The notes under the pieces were generated by a model, which was not told the origin of the DNA, searched no databases, and saw nothing but the letters and a program-made list of their open reading frames with translations. A program made the position numbers and the translations under genes. From assembly GCA_003290165.1 (NCBI GenBank), contig QNQO01005873.1, forward strand, positions 1-64,000: a stretch of DNA of 64,000 nucleotides. Reading direction: 5' to 3'. Below are positions 34,803-46,625 of this stretch, one piece after another (the first letter of the stretch is position 1; the number at the start of each line of letters is the position of its first letter). The stretch comes from Berberis thunbergii. Taxonomy: Eukaryota; Streptophyta; Magnoliopsida; Ranunculales; Berberidaceae.

Positions 34803-36250
34803 CATTAGCCAGGTGTAGCGCCTACTTATGTGCTTCCTCAAAGCATAGTAAACACCAACTTTCTGATGCCAAGCCTGGTTGTTCATCTTCACTACGCCTA
34901 AAGGAAACAAACTTATCCGCGCATCAAGATGGAGCTCTTTCGGAAGCGAAATTGGGCAAGTACTGCCCTTTATAGTCATCACTGCTCTCAGGCTCTCATC
35001 CACAACCTTCCCTTTGTCACCAATAGCCGACCCTTTTATTGCGAGACGGCTCAGCGAAATCCAAAGGAAAAGAATGAAGCGAATTGTCCAAGGGCCCTCC
35101 ATCACCCTGATAGACGACCTCGAACAAGATGGGGAACAATGTGGACTACAAGAAGGATGGCCCACATTACCGCGACCACTGTCAGACGATCCATCAATGG
35201 AACGATTGGATTCTGGGACCTCAGGCAAATCCTCATTAGAACTGTCCTATAAAACGGTTCTGGATTGGTCAACACCAGTAGAAGTCGCCACAGCAGCCAG
35301 CATCAACTTTTTGCTCAAGGCTTCAGCCTGCTCGGTACTCAGATTCTATGCATCTTCAACCACTGCTAATCGCATTTAGTCCATCTCCCAACCAGATACT
35401 TTGGCCTCCGCACTGGCGGACTGACCAGGTTCACGTTCCTCCCTCACTGGAGCAGACCGTTTGGGTGTCGGCTCGGTCCTAATGCGAGACCTTTTCAAAC
35501 ATACAAAGGAAGCGAGTGTCTCAGAAATCCCAATGTGTCAGACAATGTAAGAGCCTTAACTTTGGACATATGACTTCCTCCACACTCATCTTCAACATGT
35601 CGCGGAATGTCTTCATAGTGTCTTACTCCTCTAGAGAAAGAGAAGTGGTGGGGAACCTTTCTACAAAGAAACACACGCATGATTAGCATACAATTGATGC
35701 AACAAAATCAAAGGGTGAAGCTATACTTATGAAGTGACCTGAATTCTCACTCAAGCGGACAACCCTTGAACTTTAAGTACTTCGAATCCAAAGGAGCCAA
35801 TAAGCAGTATTTCTACCAAAACTTGAAATCATCTGGCAACTTTCTGAAGTAGGTTGACGACGTCATCTTGCAAGCCAGCATCATTTGCTTTGAGCAAAAT
35901 AAGAAGAATGATCTTGTACCCATGGGGTACCAACTGGGCAGGAGGGATTCCAAGGAAATCCAAAAAGCCACAAATCTCGTCAAGAACAAGAAAATGGACT
36001 CCAGTTTGAAGTATTTCACAGTGCAAACAGACGAACCCTTCTGAAGGAAACATCGTCGTCTGATTATCCTTTAGAGCATAGAATAGCAGGTCCTAATGAA
36101 CCCCGAACGTCTTTCAAATTTCTTCAAGACCCGACTCGAAAGTGACTTATCTTCGAAAAACTGGAGGCTCTTAGCCAAAGTCTCATCATCAAGATGGTTT
36201 TAATGAGCCATGAAAAAAATGAACAGGCTTTCAATCAAAAGACGAACAGA
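34803..36250 (-). pseudogene. T2 antisense ORF, N-terminal half
   Basis: Minus-strand reading gives EGFVCLHCEILQTGVHFLVL and IPPAQLVPHGYKIILLILLK (about 36040-35890), then a basic/charged middle and YYALRKHISRRYTWLM (about 34850-34815), which joins across CACTA element 2 to the coiled-coil half at 24578. The N-terminal pattern (a block ending PPAQLxPxGY then hydrophobic residues) is shared with T3 and T4 and recalls a domain common in plant transposon-encoded proteins of unknown function. Several stops and shifts. Confidence 0.68.
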
Positions 36251-36460
36251 GCAAAATCTCTAAAAGCAAATAAATGGAAGAGTCAATCTCTGCAGAAAGG
36301 AATATCTAAATAGGGATTGGTTTCCCACCTCTTCCCAATGAACTGATGAACACTTAATTAATGAAGCGCGTGGCTCCAACAACAATTTAGACTTGATCAT
36401 CATGAGCGGCGTATCTTTTCAAGAAGTGACTTAGTGAACCGATGCAATGGTTCACTAACT

Positions 36461-36477
36461 CGGGGGGGAGTAGCTGA
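36461..36477 (+). promoter_or_regulatory. T2 polypurine tract
   Basis: CGGGGGGGAGTAG directly before the middle LTR (36478), the position where plus-strand synthesis is primed. T3 has the equivalent CGGGAGGAGTAG before 62768. Confidence 0.6.
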
Positions 36478-37105
36478 TGATACACCAAAATGGTATCTCT
36501 TCTATACCATACATGTGTCATTATGATCTCGAGAAATAATAGACCCTAACGTCAGCCCAACACTTATCCGGCCCAAGTGGTTCTAAGCCTGCACAATGCA
36601 GTCCGCCAGACGGACTCGAATCATTACAGCTTGCTAAGTCGATGCATCTCACAGCTACCCTCAATACCTGTAAGCTCTGCTAAAGCAAGTATCTCGAGGA
36701 TCAGCTTCGGATAGGCAAGGCAACATAACTTTGCTTCCAACTAGGAAGCAAATACTAGAGTATATGTCGCACATGGAAACTTCTATCTATGGACTACTCT
36801 CTAATTAGTAACTGTCTCTCACGTATCTAGGACCACAAAACTTACAGGGAAACTTCCCTTCACAGCATAACTCCTAATTAGATATGGATTTCCAAGAAGA
36901 TCTTCTTCCCTAAACTACGCCATTGATGGCCTAGTCGAACCATGACTTCAACACTATAAATAAGACATGAGGTTGGTTAGCTAAGGTACACTACAAATTC
37001 CTTGTTTACAACATTAGTCTTCCTCAGATCCCTGTCTGACTTTAGCATCAAAGTGTCATCGGCCACCACCACGGTGGTCTGTGGCTCACGTTTGTTCCTT
37101 GTGCA
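36478..37105 (+). mobile_element. Middle Tat LTR, 5' part (shared by T2 and T3)
   Basis: Begins TGATACACCAAAATGG and aligns with 17361 to about 17985. The match stops at about 37105 after GTTCCTTGTGCATG, where a Ty3/gypsy pol fragment starts. The last bases of the LTR reappear at 55636-55666, so the LTR is split rather than truncated. Confidence 0.8.
36955..36962 (+). promoter_or_regulatory. TATA box of middle LTR
   Basis: TATAAATA in ACACTATAAATAAGACATGA, identical context to 17838. Confidence 0.6.
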
Positions 37106-37684
37106 TGCCACCACCATAAAAAGAAAACAACATTTACTTGTCCTTTTGGTAGCTACGCATATCGTCGAATGCCTTTTGGGCTATGTCTAGCATATTTAGT
37201 GATATGGTGGAAAACAACATTCACCTGCGACATTTTAAATATGCATGTCTAGCATATTTAGTGATATGGTGGAAAATTTTCTTCAGATCTTTATGGATGA
37301 TTTTTTAGTATTCGGCTCATATTTTTACCAATGCCTACATCACCTCTCACTTGTCTTAAAGCGTTACGAAGAAAAATGTCTTGTTCTAAATTAAGAAAAG
37401 TGTCACTTCATGGTGAAGCGGGGCATTGTTCTTGGGCACACTGTCTCTCCAAAAGGCATTGAAGGAGACAAAGCTAAGATTGATGTCATTTCATCTCTTC
37501 TAATTCCAAAATCTATTAAAGATGTGCGATCCTTCTTAGGGCATGCTGAATTTATCGCTGCTTCATTAAAGATTTCTCAAACATTGCACGCCCTTTGAGC
37601 AGTCTCTTAGCCAAAAATGTTTCCTTTCTTTTTTAAGACAAATGCATATCTGCGTTTCTACATCTTCAATCTGAACTAGTCTCA
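37106..37684 (+). pseudogene. Athila-like reverse transcriptase fragment
   Basis: Reads KKTTFTCPFGSYAYRRMPFG, then FLQIFMDDFLVFGS with the FMDD form of the catalytic YxDD motif (about 37265-37310), HHLSLVLKRYEEKCLVLN, VKRGIVLGHTVSPKGIEGDK and IKDVRSFLGHAEF. It is the palm and connection region of a Ty3/gypsy RT. The finger region is missing at the left junction. The frame breaks at about 37190 and 37395. It continues, after CACTA element 3 and the nested LTR element, into RNase H at 54656. No LTRs of this element are present. Confidence 0.88.
37176..37285 (+). repeat. Direct duplication inside RT
   Basis: The sequence TGTCTAGCATATTTAGTGAT followed by ATGGTGGAAAA occurs at about 37182 and again at about 37245, separated by sequence repeating AAAACAACATT(T/C)AC(T/C)TG. 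The duplication inserts about 60 bp just before the catalytic motif and disrupts the frame. Confidence 0.75.
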
Positions 37685-37699
37685 CACTACAAGAAAAAG

Positions 37700-38123
37700 T
37701 CTCATCAATAGCGTTTCAAAACCGCTATGGTATCCTACTATAGCGGTTTAATAACCGCTATGACAGCCAAAGCTATAAAAGAAACACAGGCTATCATAGC
37801 ATTTTTAAACCGCTATGGTAGGTAGACTATTTATAGCGGTTTTAAAACGCTATGGTAGCCTATACATAGCAGTTTAAAAACGCTATCGAAGACTATAAAA
37901 CCGCTATGGAATAATCTACTATAGCGTTTTAAAACCGCTATGGTAGCCTATACATAGCAGTTTAAAAACGCTATCGAAGACTATAAAACCGCTATGGTAG
38001 TTCCTTTTATGGCGGTTCAAAAAAGCTATAGTAGACTTTACCATAGCGTTTTAAAAACGCTATGGTAAGTATACATAGCAAAAAAAAAAAAAAAAAATTC
38101 GATTTTTTTTTTTTTTTTTTTTT
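37700..38123. repeat. CACTA 3 left subterminal repeats and A/T hairpin
   Basis: About a dozen units of ACCGCTATGGTAG / TAGCGGTTTTAAAACGC type. A block of about 92 bp (TATACATAGCAGTTTAAAAA ... ) is duplicated at about 37860 and 37950. The array ends in a run of A, then TTCGA, then a run of T (38080-38123), which would fold into a nearly perfect A/T hairpin. Confidence 0.88.
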
Positions 38124-38308
38124 GGCTATCAAATGACTTTTTATTACATCTTATAAGTTTTATTTCTAAAAAATAAAAATTTAAATGTGCCAAACTTAAA
38201 CATTTTCATGAATGGAAGCAAATCAATAAATGGATTGAAAAATCAATAGTATTATTGTTCCTACAAGTAACACATCAATTGTTTACATACTTGTGTTCCA
38301 ATCAACTA

Positions 38309-39409
38309 AAAAGTACATGGGTATTGCAAGCAAGCCATTACTGGACAATGTAACAACACATGTTCTAAACTTCCAAATGGGTTAACAACACTTGAAAGTT
38401 TTGGCAGTTTTAATACAGCAACAACGCCTCCTACAAAGGCACAAATGGATGCCAAAACAAAGGCTGGTATGTTTCCTCCACCAAAAAAAGCATCCCATGG
38501 ACCTGCCCCAAGTGATATAATCATCTGTACAAGAATCAGAACACAAACAAGTTTAAGAGCGGAGAGGAGGCAAAGAGAGTTATGCACATCAACAAATTTA
38601 TTTTACAAATGCTTTTACACATTTTTCGGGCATGTAACATTTAAAAAATCCTCAAAAAGACAGATCTATATGTCAAGTAGTATGTATTATTAACAAAAGT
38701 TATTTGATAGCCACTGAAAGAAATACTCTACTGCAAAACCATAAACATCAATTTATAATTTTTTGCTCTGTTTTTGTTTTATCATTTATAGCATTGTTTT
38801 TCAACTATACTTGCAATATCAATAGGAAAGGAATTGTACTAGGCAAAAAAGAACGTCTAACAGTACCTGAGGAACAACAATTGCAAGATTCAAAACCCCA
38901 ATAGCCAATCCTATAGAAAAAAAAATGTTAAGAACAGCAAAATTTTACTGTCGCAGCAGTATGAAATTACAGAATGAGATAACCGAATGAAATAGCACGA
39001 AATCTGAAAGAAACCTTGGCCGCCTCTCGAATCAGCAGTTAACTCTGACGTCACCGAGAAAGGAACACTGTAGGTGATCTGCAGTAGCAAACATTTAGTA
39101 CAGGTGATATCAGCAAACCTTTTGCAGGTCAAAGTGCTTTAAAATGGAGATAGCAAAAGGATTCTTGGGACTTACAGCAAGAGGGAAGCCAAGAATTGAA
39201 AATACAGCTAATGCAGCAATCTTGATTGCCTTGTTCTGAGACATCGCATGTTGAATTCCTGCAGAATATCCCTCAACTGAAAACAAACTAATGATGGCAA
39301 TGGATGCCATGCAAGCAAAAACTATGAAATTGCTTAGTGCCCATACTTGTCTTGAACCCATCCGTTGACACATTGGTTCAATAAGAAAAGAACTGATTCC
39401 AAGAACAAC
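38309..39409 (-). pseudogene. SUT4-type sucrose transporter fragment
   Basis: Four exons with introns: 39176-39409 (VVLGISSFLIEPMCQRMGSR, ALSNFIVFACMASIAIISLF), 39015-39078 (ITYSVPFSVTSELTAD), 38867-38910 (GLAIGVLNLAIVVPQ) and 38309-38524 (MIISLGAGPWDAFFGGGNIP, VLASICAFVGGVVAVLKLPK). They form the last five or so membrane segments of a plant SUT4/SUC4 sucrose-proton symporter. The first half is absent. After KLPKLSS the frame runs into unrelated residues and stops at 38309, so the native C-terminus is lost. Captured sequence, nearest to the left end of CACTA element 3. Confidence 0.88.
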
Positions 39410-40389
39410 CTAATAACAAAGGAAAAAAGAAAACCATTAATGAGAAGGAAAAAAAAAATATATCATAACAATCCTGATAAGCATTAATAGTTTTGAGTAT
39501 GTCTTCAACTATATTTGCTTACCTTGTCGATATCATAACAATCCTGATATCGTTGGATACGACTGCAACAGACCAGACCAGACCAGTCCAGTCCAGTCCA
39601 GTCCACATATTAGAAAAAGGCATAACACAACAATACTAATATCAATTGTTAATCAATCAAGAGAGGATACCAGCAATGCAATATATATGGAGAGAGACAC
39701 GGATAAACATGATATAATTATCACTGTGAATCACTAAGGAATTCAGACTCTACTCAACAATCTCTCCATGTTACCATAAATTAAGTACTACTTGTTTATA
39801 TATATGTTGTTGACAATAATGATCTTACATAAAGTTATTTTTTCCTTTTTGAAATATTAATAATATACCGTAACCTTGTTCTGCAAAGAGTTGTCTTTAA
39901 AATGGCATAATGATTTCTAATGATGATGAACAGATCTTCACATTAATCCCACCCATCAGCCCACTTAATGATGACACCCCTTTTAATTACAAAATTCAAA
40001 CTAGTGTCTCACTTAATGATGATTGACCGCACCACACCATATATAACATTGTTCGCCTTATCTTATATATTCTAGGAGATCATTAATAAATTTTACTTTG
40101 ACCTACTTCACATTTAACTCCTCATCTTATTTTAGACTGTATGGACGTTACAAGTCAAAATTGTTATAATATTGCCTAAAAAAATAAAAACCCTCTGCAT
40201 AGACAAATGGATCTTAGATCAATCTCAACAAAAAAAAAAAAATCTAATCAAACAAAACCTTGATGAAAAAAAAAAAATCTGTCAGGAACCATAATAACCA
40301 TCCAACTCCAAAATAATCAAACTAAACCAATCCAAGAAAATTAGATTGAAAAACAAAAAAAGAAAGAAAATTAATGAGGGGGCTTACAG
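39410..40389. other. CACTA 3 interior, no gene recognised
   Basis: AT-rich. Contains a short tandem run of GACCAGACCAGTCCAGTCC at 39570-39605 and duplicated ATATCATAACAATCCTGATA at about 39460 and 39528. No exon was recognised; the MCM6-to-SUT4 junction lies in this stretch or just above it. Confidence 0.4.
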
Positions 40390-42286
40390 AGTAGTGAGGG
40401 ATAGCAGAAACAACATTCATGGGCTGCTCTTGTTCAGCATCAGCATCAGCAGTAGAGAGTGCAAAAAGTGCAGGCTGAAACAGTTGGGATGATCTAGTCC
40501 CTACGATGAGAATTAAATCAGTAGGCGCAATGCTATCAACAATTTTATTGAAGAAATCAGGGGTGTTCCTCATCCATTGTATTTCATCCAGCTCCTCTTT
40601 CTGCAAGATGATTCATAACATCAATAGCCAAGAAGAAAGTTTAACTAAATCTAGATAAGAACAGTTTAATGCAAGCCTGGAAACTGCAAGAAAGAGCGAG
40701 TCCATCAAGTGAAGATTGAACTTAACGATACACAACCAAGTGTAATGAATGGTTTCAATCTAGGAATAAACTTGTCAAAAAAAACTAATGATAGACAATT
40801 GATAAGGAACCAGTGATTATTTTACAACATATCAGATATCTAGTGAATGATGAAAAAATATATTAGATCACAAGAATCTCAACCAACAAAGTAAAGATCA
40901 TTGAAAACCATTAATATCTAATTATGGACAACTACTAAGAAAAAATATGTCATCAATGAACTCACAGTAAATTGTTGGTTATCATCTTCTTCGTCATCCT
41001 TCTTTCTATTCCTCATATCATTATCTCTTTTACCATCAGATACCTGATTTATCAAAAAAATGGTACTGAGTTAAAACCATTGACAAATACAGTCAGGTTG
41101 TATGTAGAAGACATCAAAACACATACCTGAACAGAATTAGCAATAAAAGCAAGACGATAGGAGAGATCTCTCACTCCTAATGCCCTGAGACCCTTTACAC
41201 CTTCATGTCCACCAGTATTCTGACGCTGGGAAGATTCTCGTTTACATTCTGCTCTCTCTCCAGGTGAAGCAAGTGCAAGTATGTCTGGTATTACAACCAA
41301 TGTGCCTGTGAAGATGACCCTGAATAGTGGAACCAAAACCTCCAGTGTAAGACATCATATTTTAGTATGAAATAACAGTGACTGAGTTCACTATTGTTAA
41401 TCACTAGGGCTCTGTTTATAATCTAGTATTTCAGCTCTTGATGCTGAAAACATGGACTTTCAAGTATGTGGCATGTCAAATGCTTGACACCAAATCAATA
41501 TATATTTTGCAAGGGTGGATGGTGTTTCCATTTAGTTTAGTCAGCATTTGAAACATTTAGCTCTTTGGACTTGTGAGCTTACTTAGTGTTTGACGACCTG
41601 ATTTTTCAGTTTGGCAAACATGCCCCAAATACATTAAGAAAATATTATGACTTGTAACTGAAACTAGAGTCTGATTCTTACGTGTCACCTGCCCTGGCAT
41701 GCTCCACTATCTCGTGGCGGAGGATAACATCCAATGATCGAGGAAGGGAGCCCGGTGGTATCTTTTTTTACGTCTCTTACATTCGTACTCTCTGCCAATC
41801 GGCAAATTTACTCTCCTGTCGTATCAATGCCCATTTAGCCCGATTTGAACATGTGGCATTTATTCAAATTATCGGCTGTAACAACAAACAAGGTTACAAA
41901 AAAATTAGCAAAAATAATCAAACGCAGAATTAACCTAAGATTGATAATATAGAAGAACTGCTCATGATGTTGTCGAGCAATGCTGTGAGAAAAAAGCGCA
42001 CCAAACTTGGAGAATATGCAACCTTATGATTTTATTTGGAAACTTGAGCTACAAAAACACTTATTACATACAAATCATCCAATAGTAACATGTTAAATGG
42101 GAAGCTTGGTATGCATTACTAACCTCCGTATACTTAAATTGTTGTTCAACATTCTTAATAACTGTTCCACATTCCAAACACTTGAAAGTTCCATGTAGAA
42201 GTTCGGGTCGAACCTCACTGGTTCTAGTAACAACCCCAGTGACAGACACCAACTTCCCAATTTCTGCTGTAGTCAAATCCCTCAAT
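40390..42286 (-). pseudogene. MCM6 helicase subunit fragment with fused tail
   Basis: Exons on the minus strand: 42124-42286 ([40 protein letters not shown]), 41682 to about 41770 (IPPGSLPRSLDVILRHEIVE), 41127-41319 ([38 protein letters not shown]), 40966-41043 and 40520-40600 (EELDEIQWMRNTPDFFNKIV). This is the N-terminal OB-fold and zinc-ribbon part of MCM6, a subunit of the replicative MCM2-7 helicase. The AAA+ domain is absent: after DSIAPT the frame stays open into an unassigned peptide (TRSSQLFQPALFALSTADAD) to about 40390. At least one exon between 42124 and 41770 is missing or unrecognised. Confidence 0.9.
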
Positions 42287-42650
42287 CTAAAATCATAAAC
42301 AATCAACTCTTTTCAACCGAATCAATACTACAATAATTATACTGTGTTAAAGAAAACCCTATAAAAAAACATACTACTCTCTAACAAAGTTGGGTCATCA
42401 ATCAAATTTATTGAATTTTAAGAAAGAGTTTCAGGAACTTACAAAGGCTTTAAATGCAGGTTTTAGAGCAGTCATTTCATATATACAACATCCTACAGAA
42501 TGCAAAAAATTCCACATATAAACAACTTAAAAGGTCATTGCAAAACATATGTAGAGTAAAGGTAATGTACCTAACTCTGAGTAAAACATTGTGTAAAATG
42601 AAATTGATAAGGAAACAGAGTGTGCTAGAGTGTGTGATACCTAACGTAGG
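42287..42650. other. CACTA 3 interior between ABCB and MCM6 fragments
   Basis: Intron-like AT-rich sequence containing the junction between two captured genes. No exon recognised. Confidence 0.4.
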
Positions 42651-43316
42651 ATCGTAAAATCTCTCCATGAGAGGAATAATACTGCTTTTTCCTGAACCGT
42701 TCCATCCAACCAATGCAACAGTTTTTCTAGCAGGTACAGTCAGGTAAAACCCACTTAAGATAGGAATTTCAGGTCGAGAAAGATAGCTAAAGTGAACATT
42801 TCGGAATTCAATGTTTCCTTGCACATTAATCAAGGTGTTTCCATCTTGATTAACAGATGAGGTTGATCGGCTTATCATCTCAAAAAGTCTATAAGCAGCA
42901 ATTCTTCCTTGCTCAAATGAATAGAAGTTTGTTGCTGCTTGATTCAATCCACTGCAAATGGAGGTTGAAATTCCAGATTATAAGCATGGAGAATAAGTAC
43001 ACGTCTTTTTGCATGCATGTGTATATGAGTTTCAAGAACAAGAAATGAGATACTTACAGGCCACTCAAAATAACAGCAAACAGAGCTGTTATAATCTCAC
43101 CACCATGGGCTTTTCCATGTGAAACCAAGAACCTTCCAACCCAAAGTTGGAGAGCACATGAACATATTGCAAGTCCATACGTAATCCAAGTCCAAGACCT
43201 TGAACAAGACTTATCAGTATACCATACCGCAGAGTTGCCTGAAGGGAAGTAGCATAAGAATACTTTGCCAATGTTTCATTTGTGAAGGCGTACAAGGTCC
43301 TGATGTATGAGACTGC
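42651..43316 (-). pseudogene. ABCB6/ABCB20-like ABC transporter fragment
   Basis: Two exons: 43058-43316 (AVSYIRTLYAFTNETLAKYS, ATLRYGILISLVQGLGLG, then after a frameshift WVGRFLVSHGKAHGGEIITA) and 42651-42951 (LNQAATNFYSFEQGRIAAYR, NIEFRNVHFSYLSRPEIPIL, VALVGWNGSGKSSIIPLMER). They cover the end of the first membrane domain and the start of the first nucleotide-binding domain. The Walker A is GWNGSGKSS, a W where relatives have a charged or other residue. ABCB transporters of this group are linked to auxin transport. No signature motif or Walker B is present. Splice sites look intact. Captured in CACTA element 3. Confidence 0.88.
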
Positions 43317-45074
43317 CTGCACAGGAAACGTTTATTCACCAAATAGATGCCATGAAAAGAAAAAGCTCACCAGATACATAGTACACTATTCATAATTATG
43401 TAACAAGGAGCTTCATTTTCAAAAAAAATTCTAATGCAGGACAAATTGGATCCACGGATACTCCATGCTTATCATCAACCTTTCTCACATAAATTTCAAA
43501 GTTTTTCATTTTCCATTAATGTTATAACTAAGTATCCACGAAAAAAAATCATGAACCCTTTACTACGACCTCTTCACTTTGCTTAGGTTCTAATATCGCA
43601 ATTTGCGTACTTTCCTTAGATGTTTGCTCATCAACAACATGTTCTTTTGGGTGTTGCTCTACCACCTTCAACATTTAATAATTAAGCAAATACTGATAGA
43701 ATCCAAATGTGAATTTAGACAGGAAAAACCAAACAAGACAGAAATAAAACCACATTCTACATGCACTATTCGAGATTTTGCACTACTTACAAGTGGCATA
43801 GTGGTTGTAAAATTTAAACAAGAACTGTTTTGATTACTTGAATACAAGTACCAGCTCAAAGTGCAAATGTTCCAACCAACGGTGCGACAGATCAGCGCAG
43901 CAGCAGCAGCAGCAATTCAGCGTAGCAGCAAACAACAGTAGCAATGCATAGCAGCAGCAGCAGCAACAGCGCAGCAGAGGCATCAGCGACTCAGCAGCAG
44001 CATCCGCAACAGCAACACAGCGCAGAACAGAGCAGCTCTGTTTTGCAATAGAGTGCTCTGCCAGAATTCTGCCCCTGTTTAGATGTGTCGCAACCGCAAT
44101 TCCCCGCATCATCCAGGCCGCATACCGTCACTGGACAACAAAAATGTGGGTTCATTCGAGATTAACATTATGGTAACATGTGAGAGATTCATGGAGGCGA
44201 TTCATTGATGTTGCCCAATCGAAGCAGTTTTTGCAATGCCATGTATTCCATGCAATCATTAGCAGGTATAACAGACAGTCTCATTATTATTCTGGGCATG
44301 ACAATTTCATATGCAACTGATTCAAGGATATCAGTCATATACAGACATGCAAAGATTGTATGAATCCATAACCAAGGATCAAACTGAAATATGAAAGCCA
44401 TCAACGGCCTTCCAATTTAGAACTAATACCCTTCCTGGTTTGAAAAAAAAATGAAAGAATCTGATCTAATGACAATGAGGATACCATCATCAATAAGAGG
44501 CTAAATTTGAAGCTTAAAAGCACATGGTTTTTGTTTTGCACCCCTAAAAGCTCAAGATGCCAGTTGTTCAAGCATGGAGTACAAAGGATATGATTTTAAA
44601 AGACATGGACTATACAAGATCTTCGCAGTTTTGTTTCTGAAGAAGTGAAAGGGTCTTATCCCACCCCCATTCCCCAGAAATTAAGGAAGAAGACATAAGC
44701 AAAAGAAGTGTAGGAAGGTAACGGACCTAAAGCATAGATCTAAAGCTCTTGCCAAAACGAAGTAAAAACATAACCAAAAACTGACTATCAGCCCCTTATA
44801 GAGTACAAAAGTAGAACTTTGTGCTTCAACCAGGTTACAATTAGACAAAAGGCTAAACTAGGCATAGGAGTAGTGATATAGCTTTTAGACTTCACGCTTA
44901 CCTATTATCCTAGCAGTTAGTGGTAAATGAAACTGCTTGTATTTAGAAAAGGAAAAAATAAAGTTGAACAAAAATAAAAGAGAACGAGAAAGAACTTGTA
45001 AATATATTGGATTGATTCAAAGTGCAATATAAGGTATCTAACTTGAAAATCAATGAACGTGTTATCATGCTTAC
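43317..45074. other. CACTA 3 interior with CAG repeat, no gene recognised
   Basis: A CAG/GCA-rich microsatellite occupies about 43893-44035. The rest is AT-rich with no identifiable exon. The junction between the ABCB fragment and upstream captures lies here. Confidence 0.45.
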
Positions 45075-45240
45075 CCCAATATTAAACTTTTTCCGGATCT
45101 GTCCACAGAAGAAACCCATGTATATTCCAGACAAGAATATGAAAGCTGACTCCAAAATACATGAAACTATGTTGTTTGGTGATGTCATAAGCAATGAAGT
45201 TGAAACGAGCAGTGACAACAAGAATGAAATAAACTGTTCC
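45075..45240 (-). pseudogene. Unidentified captured exon, hydrophobic
   Basis: A segment bordered by a strong acceptor (TTTATTTCTTTTGCAG) and a donor (GGG|GTAAGC), open for 55 codons in one frame: EQFISFLLSLLVSTSLLMTS, then a hydrophobic stretch ILESAFIFLSGIYMGFF. It could be one or two membrane segments, with weak resemblance to the last membrane domain of ABCG transporters. I cannot name the parent gene. Confidence 0.45.
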
Positions 45241-45443
45241 CTGCAAAAGAAATAAAAACGTAAGTTATCGAATTTGACATTTGGTTCATATGATATTAAG
45301 TAATAAAAATCAGGGAAGTATATACATTCAGTTCAATGCTTGTATGTACATTAAACAATTATTGCCTAAACTGAAAAATAAGAATATTTCTAGTAAAATG
45401 ACATGTTCAATATTAGAATCTCCATAACACATATGTGGTTTAC

Positions 45444-45565
45444 CTTCTAGTTCCGGATTCCTCATTCTCAAACATCAACCGAAAGCGCATGCCAAGGGAT
45501 ACTTGATTGTTGTATACAGCCCTGTAATACTTGGCTAAAGGAATAACAAATTCTGATGGACAAGC
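45444..45565 (-). pseudogene. Auxin response factor (ARF) exon
   Basis: A single exon reads [20 protein letters not shown] then [19 protein letters not shown], ending exactly at an AG|GTAAAC donor. This is the segment just after the B3 DNA-binding domain in plant ARFs, and the exon border at ...RR is the familiar one. ARFs are auxin-dependent transcription factors. No B3 or PB1 domain is present. In line and sense with the other captures of CACTA element 3. Confidence 0.82.
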
Positions 45566-46223
45566 CTTGCAGAAACAAATTATACTTCAAAAATGCTATA
45601 GATGGATGACATCAATCTGAAGTACTTGATAGTTTCGATTAAGAGTAGTTATGGACTTTGGGTTGTAAAATACAGTGAAGGGACTATTGTTTGCAGCTGC
45701 ATGGGCAGCTGCTACTTAGGATCCCTATATGAATACTATCACTTGACAATATTGATGATGAAATATTTGCGGGTTGTCTGTTAGCTCTTTTCATACCCAA
45801 TAAAAGTTGTTGCTTCTCATCTCTACTCACAACATAAAGCAAGAGGATTAACAACATGATTTAAATGGTATTCTACGAAACACACTATACAGAACCAACA
45901 GAGAAAATTGTTTCTGAAACTTTGTAAAATTGATATTTAATACCATTGATAACTTACTATTATCAACTAATTAGTATTTTTCATGCATTGAATCAAACCA
46001 TGAGTTATAGTATGCTTTGAAAACTGTCTAAGAGCAGAGATTTATTTTAAAATCTAATGTACACTTCATGACTTCACATCCTGGACACACAAAAAAAAAT
46101 CAATTTGAAAACTGGCTTACTTCAAGTATCTTCCATCATATCCCCCAACAACATAAAAAGCAGAGTTTTGTATTGCTCCTATAGCCAATAAACACACTTA
46201 TTCACAAAGCAGGGAAACTGAGA

Positions 46224-46312
46224 CCTACCTAGCCAATTCATTGAAGTCTGTAGATGAGGGTGTTTCCCAAGTCAAAGACCCCAGTGCACTAGCAAGAGCT
46301 ACATGCTTACTT
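46224..46312 (-). pseudogene. Unidentified captured exon
   Basis: Between a TGCAAG acceptor and a TAG|GTAGGT donor the minus strand reads GSKHVALASALGSLTWETPS then STDFNELAR, open throughout. It looks like a coding exon of a conserved protein, but I do not recognise it. Confidence 0.45.
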
Positions 46313-46552
46313 CCACTTGCAGACATTTTAATGTATTTTCTAATAATTTCCTGCATTTCATGAAACAACGCCTACTTATTAGCATTTACATGTCAATCAG
46401 CCAAAATACAGAAGCACTAGGAAACAGCAACCTCTGATCAATCTCTGAGCAGTAGCCACAGTAATATCAGCAAGGTTCCTTCACCTTGTCATATGGAGGT
46501 AATAATATGAACTATGAAGAGTGCATAATGCATTAAAGAATGAAGTACTCAC

Positions 46553-46625
46553 AAGCTTATGAAGCAAATCAGGTTGCTCTTCAAACAAGTCTGGAAAGCT
46601 TATGAAGCAAATCAGGTTGCTCTTC
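46553..46625 (-). pseudogene. JmjC demethylase-type exon with 30-bp duplication
   Basis: Reads [15 protein letters not shown] ending at a GT donor (46552), matching the [14 protein letters not shown] segment inside the JmjC domain of plant JMJ14/15/18-type H3K4 demethylases. The 30-bp core encoding [10 protein letters not shown] is present twice (46553-46582 and 46596-46625). The fragment is fused directly to a WNK kinase exon at about 46630. Too short to be certain of the subfamily. Confidence 0.6.

Noticed and set aside
37700..38080. Regularly spaced short palindromic repeats that could suggest a CRISPR-like array
   Set aside because: Units are degenerate, overlapping and confined to the ends of CACTA elements in plant DNA. 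They are subterminal transposase-binding-type repeats without unique spacers.
38309..39409. Functional sucrose transporter gene
   Set aside because: Only the last part of the protein is present, the C-terminus is replaced, and it lies within a CACTA element beside other truncated genes.
40966..43316. Functional MCM6 or ABC transporter gene
   Set aside because: Catalytic domains are missing (no MCM AAA+ domain, no ABC signature or Walker B), and the ABCB exon has a frameshift.
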